Source: Tetracentron sinense
Taxonomy: Eukaryota; Streptophyta; Magnoliopsida; Trochodendrales; Trochodendraceae
Length of the DNA: 64,000 nt
Direction of reading: 5' to 3'
NCBI GenBank assembly: GCA_015143295.1
Contig: CM026554.1
Span: 28,471,531 to 28,535,530 of the forward strand
Shown here: positions 1 through 12,155 of the stretch, one piece after another
Layout: each line of letters begins with the position of its first letter
Numbering within the stretch: position 1 is the first letter of the stretch
Translations under genes and position numbers: made by a program
Notes under the pieces: generated by a model
Told to the model about the DNA's origin: nothing
Database searches by the model: none
The model's input: the letters and a program-made list of their open reading frames with translations, nothing else

Positions 1-783
1 TCAATTCTTAAGGACCATAAACATACTTTGGACCTTGCCCAACCCCGGTTAGCAATCCTAACTACGGTTAAACCCGCTTAACTCTGGTTAAACCCTTTTG
101 GTCTGTCGAGCCCAACGCAAGCCTATCGGGCCCAACTCAAAGCTTACCGGGCTCACCGTTGGCCTACAGGGCCCAACCCAAAGCCTACCAGGCTTACTCT
201 TGATCTCTGGGTCCAATCATGACCTACCAGGCCTAATCTTGGCCTACCGGGCCCAACTCTTAGTCTACCGAACTAAACCCTAGCCTCCGGGCTTACCTTT
301 TGGCCTACCAGGACCAAACCCTTGGCCTACCGGGCCCAATCAAACATAACCATGCACTTGACTAACCCGGTCAACTCAACCCTAGCTACCGGACTAGACC
401 CTAAGCCACCCTCAGTGCACACACAACACTCTCCTAGCTTTGGCATGGGCTCATGTGCCAGAACTGCGCTCGGTCCGATCTCACCCCAATGTGAGTATGT
501 AGGCAACCTAACCTAGGTTCGACCCTAGCTTAGCTTTTCTCTTCTTGGATTAGTATAAACTAAACCTAAGACATTTGACTAACAATTTAACATTAATTTG
601 GCTTAAACCTAGTAAGTAGGAAACCGTTGTAAAACGGAAGCCGAGGTGCCTAACACCTTCCCCGGGCTTAACCGAACCTCTTACCTAGACCTCTAAACAA
701 ACTAAAACCTTATCCATTACCCAAGACTTATCCCTACTGAATTAATAAGTGACGACTCATAACACAAATGCAAGTGAGTAACA
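1..783. repeat. 3' part of an unclassified inserted element, cut by the window edge
   Basis: There is no convincing gene here. Homology to the other copy of the PMD antisense ORF (near 25776-25820) begins abruptly at about 784. The sequence just before it ends in ...AACA, so 1-783 looks like the end of an element inserted into element C. AAATT at 784-788 is a candidate target duplication, but its partner lies outside the window. The left half is a degenerate GGCCTACCGGGCCCAA-type tandem repeat. The stretch near 643-665 (GGTGCCTAACACCTTCCCC) has a partial inverse match at 60870-60884. Class and orientation are unresolved. Confidence 0.45.
95..360. repeat. Degenerate minisatellite, about 20-25 bp unit
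   Basis: At least ten imperfect tandem copies of a unit like GGCCTACCGGGCCCAAC are visible, with spacers of variable length (for example around 125, 146, 163, 190, 240 and 330). The small open frames over this stretch are consequences of the repeat, not genes. Confidence 0.7.
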
Positions 784-2939
784 AAATTTGTGCTCATAGA
801 GCTGTCTATGGATTTTAAGATCAAGAGAGATACTGATTCTTTGTCTATGGTGATGACACGTTGGAATTCCCAAACTCACACCTTTATCACTTCTTGGGGC
901 AAGATTACCCCTACACTTGAGGATGTAAAAGCTTTGCTTAAGTTGCCACTTTTCAGAAATCAAGAGATTCAGAGGATTTCTCTTTCCCCGGAAGATACAG
1001 AGATTGTTCAGGCCCTACATGAAGCTTCATGGAAATCTCGTATTAAGCCTTTGTGGGGCAAAGGCGCTGGTACACATGCGAATCGTCCAAACTTTTATGG
1101 TTTGGTAAGAAACTTCTTTCGCGAGTTAGGTCCTGTAAACAAGAAAACAGGCAAACATGAATGTCAATATGGACCTGAATACAACAAGCCCCTGGAATTT
1201 CCAGCCTTTATCAGCATGTGGCTTTCCAGGTACGTCTTTGAAGGCTCCCCTGTCGAGAAAGTAATTGATAGAGCTTTTCCTTTAGCTCTTCGCCTTCAGA
1301 AGACTTGAGTTTTCCTCTAGCTCCTTATTTCCTAGGTACTTTGTACAAGAATTTAGATCAGTTTTCGAATTATCAGGTTTGGTCAGCAAGACAATATCAC
1401 ATAGAAACTTTAAGCCTTTGAAGAATAGGGAACCAAAATATAGGTCGTGGAGATAGGCTTTTGTTCCCAAAAAGAAAGGGAGTAAGTTGTCAGAAGTTTT
1501 TGATTTGGAATCAGCTTTTGTTTTCAGACCATGTATGGAAGTTATTAAAGGAGTTGAAAGGCTTTTTTTTTTATTCTCAGTTTGACTTGGAAGTCGTGGA
1601 TATGTCTGAAGAGGGGAGGAGAAATATTTCTTTGAAAAAGTTTGACTGCTTTGTCTTGGTTTCTAAAACAAATTTGGTAGGTATTTACAGTTTAGACCAT
1701 AGTAGGACAAACAATTATGTGACAGTCACTTACAACCCTCAGAGATGCATGAGGCAGTTTGGCGTTGATCAGGGAGTTCCTGAGCTAGCTGCAGAATCTG
1801 TACCAGTGAAACAAGTTATGAAAGCTTTTATTTTAGAGTCATGGATTCAAGAGTTGCGGCCAAATATTACCAACTTTCACCTAGTTGGTGAAAAGAGAAT
1901 TGGGAGATGTACTGAAAATTACAAGTCTTTTTGGAAAGCTTGCTTTACCTCTTTCAAGACTTTTGTATCCTCACCAAGAATAATCTGTCAACCAGTATCT
2001 CCATTGATGAATGAAGAGAAAGGCTTAAAGGCGCCTCCAGGGACTGGCAAAAAGCGTAAGGTTGAGCTTTTTCATCACCATCTCCTCAGGTAACAATCAC
2101 TGCAAAAAACTTTCCTTTAAAAAGAAAAATATTTCCCACGACTCAGCCTAGGACGTTTCTTGGCCCTTCGTCTAGGACAAGATCAAAATGTCCAACTGTA
2201 AGTATGCTTTTAAATTCTTCATATCTTTTAATTCACATACTTTTATCTTTGTAATTTATCAATCACATATATATTATATTTATTATTATTTTTTTTTATT
2301 GTAGACTCAATCTCCTTCTCCTTCTTCGAAGGGTGAAAAGCTTGAGACCAAGGATTTTCTTCCTCCTTCCGAGAAGGGTAAAAGGCTTGAGAGCGAAGAA
2401 GAAGATGAAATTCCACTTTTGGTTAAGAAGAAATCACTTCAGAAAAAGCTTAATCTTTCAGCTAAGAAATCTGACTTACCTCCTTTAGGATTAGTTGGTC
2501 AATCAAGCAAACAGAAGTTTTTAGTTAAGTAGAAATTCAAGTCCCCTCCTTCCAACAAAATAACACAAAAGAAAGCAGACACTTCAAGCATCCTTGGTAC
2601 CCTTAGAAAATTCAGAACTGGGGAAGAAGAACTAAGGTCTTCCAGCAGGTTAAAGAACATTACCAAAGATATTTCTCAAAGGAGTAGTGTAGGAAAACCT
2701 GTAGTTAGTTTATTGAAGAAACTGAAGAGAATGTTGCTAAGGTTTTTGATGATAACTTTATCAATGCAGAGCTCCTTGGTGAAGAAATTGTTGTTGGAAA
2801 AGATGTTGGTAGAAAAGTTATTGAAGAGGAATTTATTGAGGCAGATCCTTTTGGAACAGAGAACATGGAAACTTCAACTACTTCTATGCAAGAGGCAACT
2901 TTTATCCCACCATCCACATCTGTCGAAGGCTTTAGCGTT
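784..2939 (+). pseudogene. Element C antisense ORF, 5' half: plant mobile domain (PMD) protein, broken
   Basis: The gene encodes a PMD-type protein carried antisense to C's gag-pol. Residues from about 820 include RWNSQTHTFITSWGKITP, then TLEDVKALLKLP. The next recognisable block (about 1090-1300) has GPEYNKPLEFPAFISMWLSR followed by a VFEGSP..FPLALRL stretch, the typical PMD core. A frameshift at about 1293 and a deletion of roughly 95 bp near 1410, relative to the copy in A, break the frame. A second block (1600-1990) has YNPQRCMRQFGVDQG and ESWIQELRPN, the PMD C-terminal half. A basic segment then leads to an intron at 2198-2304. The second exon (2305-2939) is acidic and Ser/Lys-rich, with an in-frame TAG at about 2530. 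Exon 2 is cut by element A at 2940 and resumes at 32114. Host PMD proteins (MAIN/MAIL1 family) act in gene silencing and genome stability. What the retrotransposon copy does is not known to me. Confidence 0.75.
2198..2304 (+). other. Intron 1 of the C antisense ORF
   Basis: The donor is GTAAGT at 2198 and the acceptor is a T-rich tract ending TTGTAG at 2304. The intron is 107 bp, AT-rich and in phase 0. The exons on both sides match the A copy, where the equivalent intron lies at 24213-24308. Conservation of the splice sites in both copies supports a real spliced antisense transcript. Confidence 0.75.
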
Positions 2940-4989
2940 TGTTGATGATGGAAAATGATAAGATGACACGTGGGAGTAATCTCCTAGTCAGAAGCCACGT
3001 GGATAAAGATTATGATGATCATAAAAGGATGTACTGCCTTTAGGTACTTTTGTTTAGAATACAAATTTTGAGTCAACAGCGTACCAGATATTCATTTATG
3101 CAGCTTTTATGATTTAACGCTGATAAAGGCGTGATAAGCCTTTAGGAATTGATTACTAACACCTTTCTCAGGCTGAGTAGTATTTTATAGATATTCAGAT
3201 AACCTTTTGACTCTAATAAAATTTTTAAGGATTCGAAGGTTCAAATACCTTAAAATATGTTTTGCTTAAAAATAGACTTAAAGCCTAGCGTATTAGATGC
3301 TCATTTATACTGTTTTACAGTTTAACACTTTTGAGTGTGAGAAGCTTTCAGATACCTTGAAGTATGCCATGTTTGAGAATAAGATCCGAACTCCGAGCAT
3401 GCTGATAAACTCACTACGCCTTTCTGGCTTGAAGTAGTTCGAGTATTTCACAGATGATATGATCAAAGAAGCAGATTTTGATCAACAGATAAGCTTTCAA
3501 GAATCAGATGGAAAGCTTAAAGGCGGTCTAATCCGTCAGGACCAAAGTATTCCTTGGTAAGATTTCAGTAAGACTTGATTACTGAATACTTTCTAACACC
3601 ATTATGATATTCTATTCTTCAAGACAGGTCTTGAATCAATGGTGTTGCGGGCTTATGCAGATCAAAAGCTCAAAGGAGTTATACTCCGTTGAGACGAGAA
3701 GGTGGTTGCCAGTTCAGCCTTGTCTTTATAGGGATTCGGTGGAATCATATCACCATGTACCCTATTGCCTTGTCAGGGAGTAAAGGCATAGATTGCCTTC
3801 CTCATGGGAATGGACGTGTGTGTTCCCCCTATCTCCTATTCCAGCAAAGTATTGATTACTTCTGAGACTGACAATCAGGAGGGAATGTTGGGATGTATCT
3901 TGCCCCACTTCCTTGTGGGCTATTGGAAGGAATCAAGGCCTCCATAGTCCTATTCTCTCATACTTGATGATTGAGGCCTAATGGTGGATATCGCACCCAC
4001 CCTGAGAATAGTGCCTTCGTCCAACACTTATGATTTCTCTAGACAAGGTATCTCAAAGGCTTATAACCTGCCTTTGGTGTACGATAATCTATATATATGT
4101 ATTGTATCTGGGGGAAGGATTATGAGATGTGGTCTAGAGGGCTAGGAGGGAATCTGTTAAAATAGTTAAACTCCTTTTTGATTTCTTTTCTGAAAGTAGT
4201 TTACACTTTTAACCTTTGAAGTATGCATCCAAAAGCTTGTTTGGGTCATAACAGTTTAAAGGATTAAGCCATAACTGAAAATTGGTTATAGTAGTTTGAT
4301 CAGCTGGCAGCTCTCTCCTAAAAGAACACGTGATGATTAATAAAATAAGTTTTCTTTAATGTATGTAAGTTGTTATTAATGGAATAGGAGTTAGTTATTG
4401 ACAGAATAGCTCCACTTAACAGATTCTGTCTATTTTGTAACAGAAATACTCCATTTAACATATTATGTCAAAAGTTCTAACGGATTGGCTCCTTTTAACA
4501 GAAAACAGCTGGCATATGTCAGAATCAGTTAGACGTCACATCAAAAGAATATTTTTATATTATTAATTAAATAAAAAAAGAGATTTTTTTTCTATAATTA
4601 GGAGAGAACCAGTGAGAAGTAGACAACAATTATTAGACTTCGGTTTATGAGATTTTGATTTTGCACTGAGAAAACACTTTCGTGCTCAAATATTTCTATA
4701 TTCTCAATGTTCTAAAGAAGGAAAGCTGCCAACTCATTACCATACTTCATTGTTCCTCTTTCTCTCCCTTTAAATCATTTCCATTTTCTTTCCTCTATTC
4801 TCATCTTTCAGGAAACCTAGAGAAGTGCAACCGTGGTGAAAACTACTTCAGGCTTGCAGATCACCCAGAAATACTTTAGAGGCGAAGCTTGAAAGTTAAA
4901 ATAATTGTCTGAAACCTCGAAGATGATGATCCTGTTAAAAGTTGATCAATTATCCTGTTCAGCAAGCTTCCAAATCCTCCGGTTCAACA
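2940..4989 (+). repeat. 5' LTR of element A
   Basis: The LTR starts TGTTGATGATGG and ends GGTTCAACA, 2050 bp. It pairs with 30063-32108. U3 holds imperfect repeats with the core TAACAGA..GCTCC (about 4390-4535). The TATA region at 4592-4600 reads CTATAATTAGG, one substitution from CTATAAATAGG in the 3' LTR. The small open frame at 4682-4879 is in R/U5 and recurs in the 3' LTR; I do not call it a gene. Confidence 0.93.
4390..4535 (+). repeat. U3 imperfect direct repeats upstream of the TATA box
   Basis: Three to four degenerate copies of a unit of about 50-60 bp share the core TAACAGA(..)GCTCC(.)TTTAACA. The same block is present in the 3' LTR (31480-31620) and, inverted and further rearranged, in the LTR of C (about 55305-55480). 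The position just upstream of the TATA box suggests an enhancer-like array. That is inference from location only. Confidence 0.6.
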
Positions 4990-4991
4990 AT

Positions 4992-5009
4992 TGGCGACTC
5001 TGCTGGGGA
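4992..5009 (+). promoter_or_regulatory. Primer binding site, tRNA-Arg type
   Basis: TGGCGACTCTGCTGGGGA lies 2 bp after the LTR. It is complementary to the 3' end of plant tRNA-Arg(ACG) including CCA, apart from one C-to-T change at a CpG. tRNA-Arg priming is known for Ogre and other Tat elements. The equivalent site in C (54760-54777) carries three differences from the tRNA complement. Confidence 0.75.
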
Positions 5010-5040
5010 TTAAAAGAATTGCATCCATCCTGAAAGACGA

Positions 5041-6470
5041 TGATGAGTAAGAGAGGAAATCCTTCAAGTTCTCCGGTTCTAGAAGATATTCGTGAAGAAT
5101 GCTCATCCAGACTTGAAGGATCAAATCTGAATGCTATTCTTGGACCGATTATAGCTCAGCTCCAAGCTTCTCAGGTGCAAATGCAGATTCAAATGCAAAC
5201 TCAATTGTAAACTCAGATCCAAGAGATGCATGATAGATTGGCTGCTCAGATCTTAGCTTCTAAGAAACATATAAAGGAAACCTTCAGGAAAGCTCGAGCT
5301 GAAAGATCGAATCATTCAGATTGGACTCCTTCACCAGCCCGAAATGTTGAAAGAGGTTCTCGAGTGAATAGAACTCCTTTACATGGTGTTCATGGGAGGG
5401 ATTCTACTCTGTCTCCTAATCTTGATTGTCGTGAACCACGAGAACATGATCATGATAGGAATGTGGCTTTTGTTATAGCAGAAGATTTTTCTACTATGTT
5501 CGAAAAGGTGCAGGCTCGGCTGTCAGGCATTGCAGGCACCTTTGACATCAGACCACCATTTTCGCCGGAACTCCTTCAGATGGAGTATCCTCCAAGTTAT
5601 ATTGTTCCTCAATTTACTCTTTACAATGGAAGAACAGGAAATGCTAGAGAACATGTTATGCATTTTGTTGATACTTTGGGTAGGTATGCTAGAAGTGAAA
5701 GTCTACGCCTTCGAGAATTCTCAAAGTCTTTAATAGACAGAGCTTTTTCCTAGTACACCACATTACCGGCTGATACAATCCATTCTTGGGAGAAGATGGT
5801 TAGTGCCTTTTTGAAGAAATTCTTTACTGTGGAAGAAAGTATTACTCTGAATACTCTTTCCAAGGAAAGGCAGAAGAGTACTGAAGACTTAACCGAATAT
5901 GTACGCCACTTTCGACATCTAGTTCTAGATTGTCATGAGCTTGCTACTGAAGAAAGACTTGTCCAATTGTGTGTGGATGGTACTACAAAGGAATATAGAG
6001 CTTACTTGGAGGTGGCAGCTATTGATACATTTGCAAAGTTATATGACGTGGCTAGACGCCTTAATACTGCTGTCTCGCGTACCAATCCTTGTAGAGCTCT
6101 TCAATTCAATTATGATGATAAACCCGATCGGCGTGATAGACGAAATTCAACAATGGCTGTGGAAGCTCGTGGAGGAAGACCAACATCAAGGCAATATCCG
6201 CCTCGATCGGAAAGGAGGTTTAAATTTAATCCAGAAGATATTCCACCGCCTTTCCCTTGTAGTATGGCAGAAGTGACTCATATTCTGGAAAAATGGATAA
6301 GTGATGGTGTTCTATATCCTCCTCCACTGCTACACCCACCCTCGGAGAGTGAAAAAGAAGATGAGAAGTATTGTTTATATCATAAGATGGTACGTCATGT
6401 AACTAAATATTGTTTCACTTTACGAAGGATTTTTCATGAAAAGATTGCTGGGGACATTTGAAAATATCCA
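5041..6470 (+). pseudogene. gag: Element A gag (Tat), inactivated
   Basis: The capsid/nucleocapsid precursor would assemble the virus-like particle. The start at 5041 (MMSKRGNPSS) follows the PBS and matches C's gag start at 54732. Visible parts are a Gln-rich coiled stretch (5150-5225), a basic linker, the gag core (5580-6060, containing LPADTIHSWEKM and TEYVRHFRHL), and a late CLYHKMVRHVTKYC motif, the Tat-type Cys/His motif. An in-frame TAA at about 5207 and a TAG at 5751, where C keeps Trp (AFSWYT), break the frame. The 3' end runs toward protease and is interrupted at 6598 by solo LTR-1. Confidence 0.85.
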
Positions 6471-7316
6471 CTGACCCAGAAAAATCAGTACACAAGAATC
6501 CTTTACCTTACCAAGTCACAATGGCAAGAATATAGTTGTGATGATCAGTCATAATTCGTTGGAAATATTGAAAGAAGTGAGTGATCAGATGGCTATTATG
6601 TAATGACCCCAAAATCCTACAAGGCTAAAATAGGACTTTGGAATCGTCACATCCCCTTAACCTGCTTAAAATCCATACATACAAAGCGTACTAACACGAG
6701 TTTCCAAAAAAATGAGGATAATAAAATTTCGATCATAAAAATAACCATCCTGTACAATGATAATCCACACATCATAATTCCTCATAAATGAAATAGTCTA
6801 AAACCATCAATAGAGTAAGACAACTAAGGCAACATCAACTATAAGTCAAAGGTCTAATATAAACATCTCTTCCAAAAAGAAATACTAAAACTACTCAATA
6901 GGGATGACTATCAAAATCCCTAGCCTCCTCCTCAGGAAGCTCACCTTCTTCCCCCTCTTCGGCGTACACCTCCTCAGTCCACGGCTCTCCTCCTAAACCT
7001 GAAGATAATGACAGGTCGACTGAGCATGGAATACTCAATGGATAAACAAACTAATAACGACATAAAATAGCATGAGCAATAATAATACCATAACTTAGTT
7101 TATTGATGCTTAATCATAATAGATTTACGTAACTTAGGCATAATCAGAGTGCGGAGCATATGGCATGTCATAACATCATCTTGACTCGTGTATTCGTGCA
7201 AATCTTATCCATGAAGTTGACTTAACATATGCATAGACTCATACATGCATGATTCATAGTGTGTTTGTCCCGACAACGCATAATCATAGTGTTTTGTCCC
7301 GGCAACACATAATTCA

Positions 7317-7500
7317 TAGTGTTCAACAACGTGTAGAGTGGATGTTCATAATAGAGGATCATTATTTCATAGCATAACATGAGTGCGACAACGCGTAGAA
7401 TGGATGTTCGTAATGGGGGATCATTCTTTCATAGCATAACATAAGTGCGACAACGTGTAGAGTGGATGTTCGTAATTGGGGATCATTCTTTCATGGCATA
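7317..7500. repeat. Three 63-bp tandem units in solo LTR-1
   Basis: The unit contains GACAACG(C/T)GTAGAGTGG, then GGATCATT and TTTCATAGCATAA. Copies begin near 7317, 7380 and 7443. This array occupies the leader part of the LTR, where element B instead has hairpin repeats. Confidence 0.75.
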
Positions 7501-8404
7501 ATTCGTAATATGTTTGTATCCATTGCATGCATGCTGGTGAGACAAGTGGACTCATGAGACTTGAATACTTACCATGCAAGTGCACGTGTGCTTGAATGTC
7601 GTGATTGAGATTCAAATGAGTCATCCCTTAGATTCCAATCTTCTGTTAGGAAACTCCGCTAGGTTACATTTCCCTAGTTAGAGAATTCCCAATATGGAGG
7701 ATTTTCCTCTAAGGTTTGGCCTACCCAAATACCGATCACCATACAAGTAAATAGGGCATAATTTATCATAATGACAAGAATATCCATTTAACTTAATTTC
7801 TTGATAATCAAAAGCATCATACTAACATTTTTCATTCTTAGAAATTTCAACAAACATCTAGAGTGCGTTAATTATGGATACTTTGCCATTTCCCATTTTT
7901 AACATTCCACCACACCATAATCCATCTATACAATCCAAACATACTCCACATCCATACATTCATACCTTCCTCCATAATATTTCTCATCTTCCATACAATC
8001 CATCCATAATATAAATTCATTTCCATCTCTACAAGCTTAATCTATGCATAATTAAGGAAAAACAAATCAAATTATCATTTCTATCATTTATATTATAATA
8101 ATATTCACCAAACATCATTAATAGAGTTGAGTTAGGGAGTTTATCGACCTTAGGGATCCTTCCCTTGGATCCAAATCACTCACAAGGTGATTTGGGGGAG
8201 CTTTGAGGAAGATCTCGAAGCTCTCCTTGCAATCTCCTTCTTCTCCAAGCAAACTCTCTCTCAAACCCTAGGTTTTCTCTCTTTTCTTGTCAAATTAGGT
8301 TAGAAATAGGTAGAGCACTCTAATACCTCTAAATAGGACCCTTATTTATAGCCCCAAGGGTTGAGGGTAAAAAAAGACCTAAAAGCCTTTATAGAAATTC
8401 TGTA

Positions 8405-8640
8405 AAAACACGAAAGACCGAGCGATCGGTGGTTATGGCCGAGCGATCGGTCGCCTACCGATCGACCGGTATACTTGACCGAGCTCTCAGTCAAAAACAC
8501 CCTCTCTAGAAAAATTTCCCGTACAAAAAAGTTAACCAGTCGATAGCTACCGATCGATCGGTTGTGGACCGATGGATCGCTAATTTGGACCGAGCGATCG
8601 GTTGTGAACCGAGCGATCTCTAGCGATCGGTGCTCTGTAG
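8405..8640 (-). repeat. CGATCGGT-type palindromic array in solo LTR-1
   Basis: Many copies of ACCGAGCGATCGGT-like words alternate with short spacers just upstream of the LTR TATA box. On the 8640 side they are flanked by sequence conserved with element B's LTR (TTTTGACTCGTTCGTCGGAT). The open frame across it is a by-product. Confidence 0.75.
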
Positions 8641-8907
8641 ATTTTTGACTCATTTTACTGTTTTGGCCATAACTTTTGACTCGTTCGTCGGATTCCGACG
8701 ATTCAACTTGCGTTTGATTCGTCTCTCGAAAAGTAACATTCCCAGTGTTTTAGAATTTCTAAATTCTACTTTATTAATGGACCAAAATGTCCCCAAAGCG
8801 GACTGATCTACAAAAGGAGTTTAGAAACTCGGAATTCCAACTGCTTAAACAAGGAAAAGACATTAAGGTTTAATACAGGACAAAAAAATAATATCCGGGG
8901 TGCTACA

Positions 8908-9781
8908 TGTTATCTCCAACACTTCTTCTGAAATAGAAATTTTATCTCATTCACCAAAATTCAAAAGCTTCTTTGATCAATTAAGATTTTCAGCAACATC
9001 AAGGATAGCTGCCACAGCTGCCTTAATTGCAATAGCTGAAGAATCTTCTGAGCATTGTTTGCTCGCATATGCTGCAACCAGAAAGCCGATTTGAGAAGCT
9101 GTCCAAGATATTATTTTCACTATTGATGACTTGACCATTTCCTCAACAGTTCACAACAGGCCTCTATATATTACTGCAAGGATTAATACTTTCAAAGCCA
9201 AAAGAGCCTTGGTGGATCCAGGTTCTTCTCTAAATCTTTTGCCATTATCAACAGCCAAGGTAATAGGGCTAAACCTCTCCAAGATTGTGAAGCAGCCTAT
9301 TGAAATCTCTGGTTTCGGTGGGAAATGCCAAAATACAGTGAGTTTCATTTCAGTCAATTTACAAGTTGGTCCTATTGATGCTTTAATTAGAATGCATGTC
9401 ATTGATGTTAATGTGAATTATCATGTATTACTTGGTCGTCCTTGGCTTCACAAATTCCAGCTTGTACCTTCCACTTTTCATCAATGTGTAAAAGGTGTAT
9501 ATAAAGGCCAAAGTATTCACATACCAGCTACCTCTACGCCTTTTGATCACCCTGAAGTTCATACTACCGATGCGTTATTTTACGATGAATTGGCCATTGA
9601 AGGAGAAAATACTTTGGAACAGCCTTTCAGAATTACTTTACCAAAGGATGCTGAGGTCTCTTTGACATCTCCTAAAAGCATAAAGCCGTCAAAGAGACCA
9701 CGGGGCGAAGATGAGAAGAAAAGTCTAGGTGAATGCAAAAGGATGGTTCAACAGGATGGAAAGGTTGTTTACATTTTATGA
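8908..9781 (+). pseudogene. Element A protease region (Tat), one stop
   Basis: This is the aspartic protease that would cleave Gag-Pol. The upstream segment (8930-9090, SPKFKSFFDQLRFSAT) is collinear with C 43660-43480. The active-site motif is ALVDPGSSLNLLPL at about 9210-9250, with DPGSS in the Asp-Ser/Pro-Gly position usual in Tat elements. The flap/second-loop motif is VNYHVLLGRPWLHKF at about 9410-9455. One in-frame TGA at about 9092 (Arg in C) separates the N-terminal part. The frame from 9131 to 9781 is otherwise open. Confidence 0.85.
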
Positions 9782-9934
9782 CAATCCGAGGAGTTAGAAT
9801 CATCAATACCGAGTCTGACTCCAATGATGGAAGGACAGCCGACGCATAAAGAAGAAAGTAAGTTTGAAGAAGTTATAGAAGCTCCAGAGTAGTTACAAGA
9901 TAATATCAAGACAGTACAAGAAGAATTACAAGAA

Positions 9935-11430
9935 GTGAATCTAGCAGAAGGCGATGACAGTCCTCGCCCAGTATTGATTAGCTCAAAGATAAGTCAAAGT
10001 GAGAAAGAGGAATTGATAAAGCTATTGAAGGAATGTAAAGATGTTTTTGCATGGACTTATGAAGAAATGTCTAGTTTATATACAAAGTTGGTGACTCATA
10101 AGCTGAACATAAATCCAGGATATACTCCAGTTAAGCAGCCGCCAAGAAGATTCCATCCAGAGGTCGAAAACAAGATTAAAGCTAAAATTGAAAAGCTGTT
10201 CAAAGCTGGTTTCATAAAACCCATACAACATCCAACTTGATTGGCGAATGCAGTACCAGTCAAGAAGAAGAGTGGTCAAATACGTTGTTGCGTTGACTTC
10301 AGAGATTTGAACAAAGCCTGCCCAAAAGATGAATTTCCATTGCCAAACATGGATTTATTAGTAGATGCAATGGCTGGCCACGATTCCTTCTCATTCATGG
10401 ATGGGTATAGCGGGTATAATCAAATTAAGATGGCTGCAGAAGATGCAGAAAAAATAGCTTCCAGAACTCCCATTGGTAATTTCTATTATACTGTAATGTC
10501 ATTTGGATTAAAAATGCAGGAGCCACTTATCAAAGGGCAATGACAGCCATCTTTCACGACATGTTTCATAAACTTGTGGAAGATTATGTTGATGATATTG
10601 TAATCAATTCCCAGAAGCGTGGAAATCATATTGCTGATCTCAAGAAAGTTTTCGAAAGATGCCGTCAATATCAGTTAAAGATGAATCCTTTGAAATGTGC
10701 CTTTGGAGTATCTGCTGGAAAGTTCCTAGGCTTTGTTGCCAACATACACGGAATAGATGTTGATCCAGTAAAGACTCAAGCCATCTAAACTATGACAGCT
10801 CCTAAGAATGTCAAAGAACTGAAAAGCTTCTTGGGTAGAGTATCTCATATACGGCGTTTCATCCCTGGCCTGGCTGAGATCATTACGCCTTTGATGCCTT
10901 TATTACAGAAAAATACTGAATTCAAATGGAGTGAAACTTGTAATGAAGCCTTCAAGAAACTTCAAAAGATGATGAGTTCTACACATACAATGATGGCACC
11001 AAATTTGTATAAGCCTTTAGTATTATATCTAGCATCAACAGAGCATACAATCGGTTCCCTATTGGCTCAGGAGGATCATGATGGTCGAGAACGTCCTATA
11101 TATTATCTCAGCAGAATCCTTCGGGGTGCAGAATTGAGATGTCCTTGAGTAGAAAGGATTTTTCTTTCATTGGTCTATGCCATACAGAAATTCCATCATT
11201 ATCTTTTATCTCACAAAGTGTTTTTGGTTACAAAATCTGATCCCATCAGATATTTGTTATTGAAGCCTGTTCTTTCAAGACGAGCAACTAAATGGCTTCT
11301 TGTACTTTCAGAATTTGACATCACATGCCTCAATCCACATGCTATTAAAGGACAAGCTTTAGCAGACTTATTGGCTAATTTCCCAGGAGTAGACGATACT
11401 TTGCTAAATGAAGAATTACCAGGAGAATTA
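9935..11430 (+). pseudogene. pol: Element A reverse transcriptase and first RNase H (Tat)
   Basis: The RT synthesises cDNA from element RNA. In order: VFAWTYEEM (about 10045), VPVKKKSGQIRCCVDFRDLN (10255), FSFMDGYSGYNQIKM (10390), then the catalytic YVDDIV at about 10585, and the connection LKSFLGRVSHIRRFIPGL (10818). RNase H follows (11085-11380), with YYLSRILRGAELRCP and YAIQKFHHYLLSH. Breaks are TGA at 10238-10240 (Trp in C), a frameshift near 10515, TAA at 10786-10788 and TGA at 11146-11148. The catalytic YVDD survives but no full-length product is possible. Confidence 0.88.
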
Positions 11431-11889
11431 CCTGAAGTGATGATGATAGATGTTTCAGAAGGATGGCTGATGTATTTTGATGGCCCAAAGGTTGCTGATT
11501 CTGCAGGAGCAAGTATTGTGTTGAAAGCTCTTGAAGGTAACATTGTTTCCTTTTCATTTAGACTGGATTTTCCTTGTTCAAATAACATTGCAGAATACGA
11601 AGTTTTTCTCATAGGGCTTACAATCGCTAAAGAAATGGGGATTAAAAATATGAAAGTAATGAGTGATTCTAATCTGATAGTTAACCAGATGAATGGCTTA
11701 TTCAGTGTAAAAGATATCGGCTTAGCCCCTTACAAAACAGCAGCCCAGCAGATGGTGAAAAGTTTCAAAGCCATTGAATTTGGATACAAAGAAAGGTTTG
11801 GGAACCATTATGCAGACACCTTAGCTACCTTAGCTTCAAAATTGGTATTTGATGAGGAGTCAACACAAGTGACGGTTATACGCCATCGG
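11431..11889 (+). pseudogene. Element A second (archaeal-type) RNase H, truncated by element B
   Basis: The stretch has WLMYFDGPKVADSAGASIVL, NNIAEYEVFLIGL, VMSDSNLIVNQ and NHYADTLATLAS. These are the D-E-D-(H/D) landmarks of the additional RNase H (aRH) that marks Tat elements. The first Asp block is intact (YFDG). The frame is open to the insertion point of element B at 11889. In C the same region continues into a spacer and the integrase zinc finger, which A has lost. Confidence 0.85.
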
Positions 11890-12155
11890 TGTAGTACCCC
11901 AGATTTGAAAGTTGGATTTCCGAAGTCGAATCTGTTGGAAATCCGAGTTTCTAAACCCCATTTGCTGATCAGTTAAACTTAGGGGAAATTTGGCCAATAA
12001 AGAAAGTGGAATTTGAAAATTTTAAAACACTAGGAATGTTCCTTTTCGAATGACGAATCCAACGCAAGTTAAATCGCCAAAATCCGACTAACGATTCAAA
12101 AGTTATGACCGAAACACGAAAGAGGGAAAATCTGGAAATTTTATGCAAGTTACGA

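Larger units (their letters stand above)
6599..8907 (-). repeat. Solo LTR-1, Tekay/Del-type chromovirus LTR
   Basis: On the minus strand it starts TGTAGCACCCCGG and ends GGGGTCATTACA, like the LTR of element B (TGTAGTACCC...). It splits A between gag and protease. The flanks TATTA (6594-6598) and TGTTA (8908-8912) are a 5-bp duplication with one mismatch. A TATA box lies at 8350-8343 on the minus strand (TATAAATA). Upstream of it (8405-8640) is a palindromic CGATCGGT array. Downstream are three 63-bp tandem units (about 7317-7500). No internal region is present, so it is a solo LTR of 2309 bp formed by LTR-LTR recombination. Confidence 0.85.

Noticed and set aside
2713..2958. Leu/Lys-rich 81-codon frame
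   Set aside because: Wrong frame of exon 2 of the antisense ORF. The neighbouring frame (EETEENVAKVFDDNFIN...) matches copy A.
4682..4879. Small LTR-encoded peptide repeated at 31773-31970
   Set aside because: It lies in the R/U5 region of both LTRs and is conserved only because the LTRs are. There is no equivalent continuous frame on the sense strand in the LTR of C.
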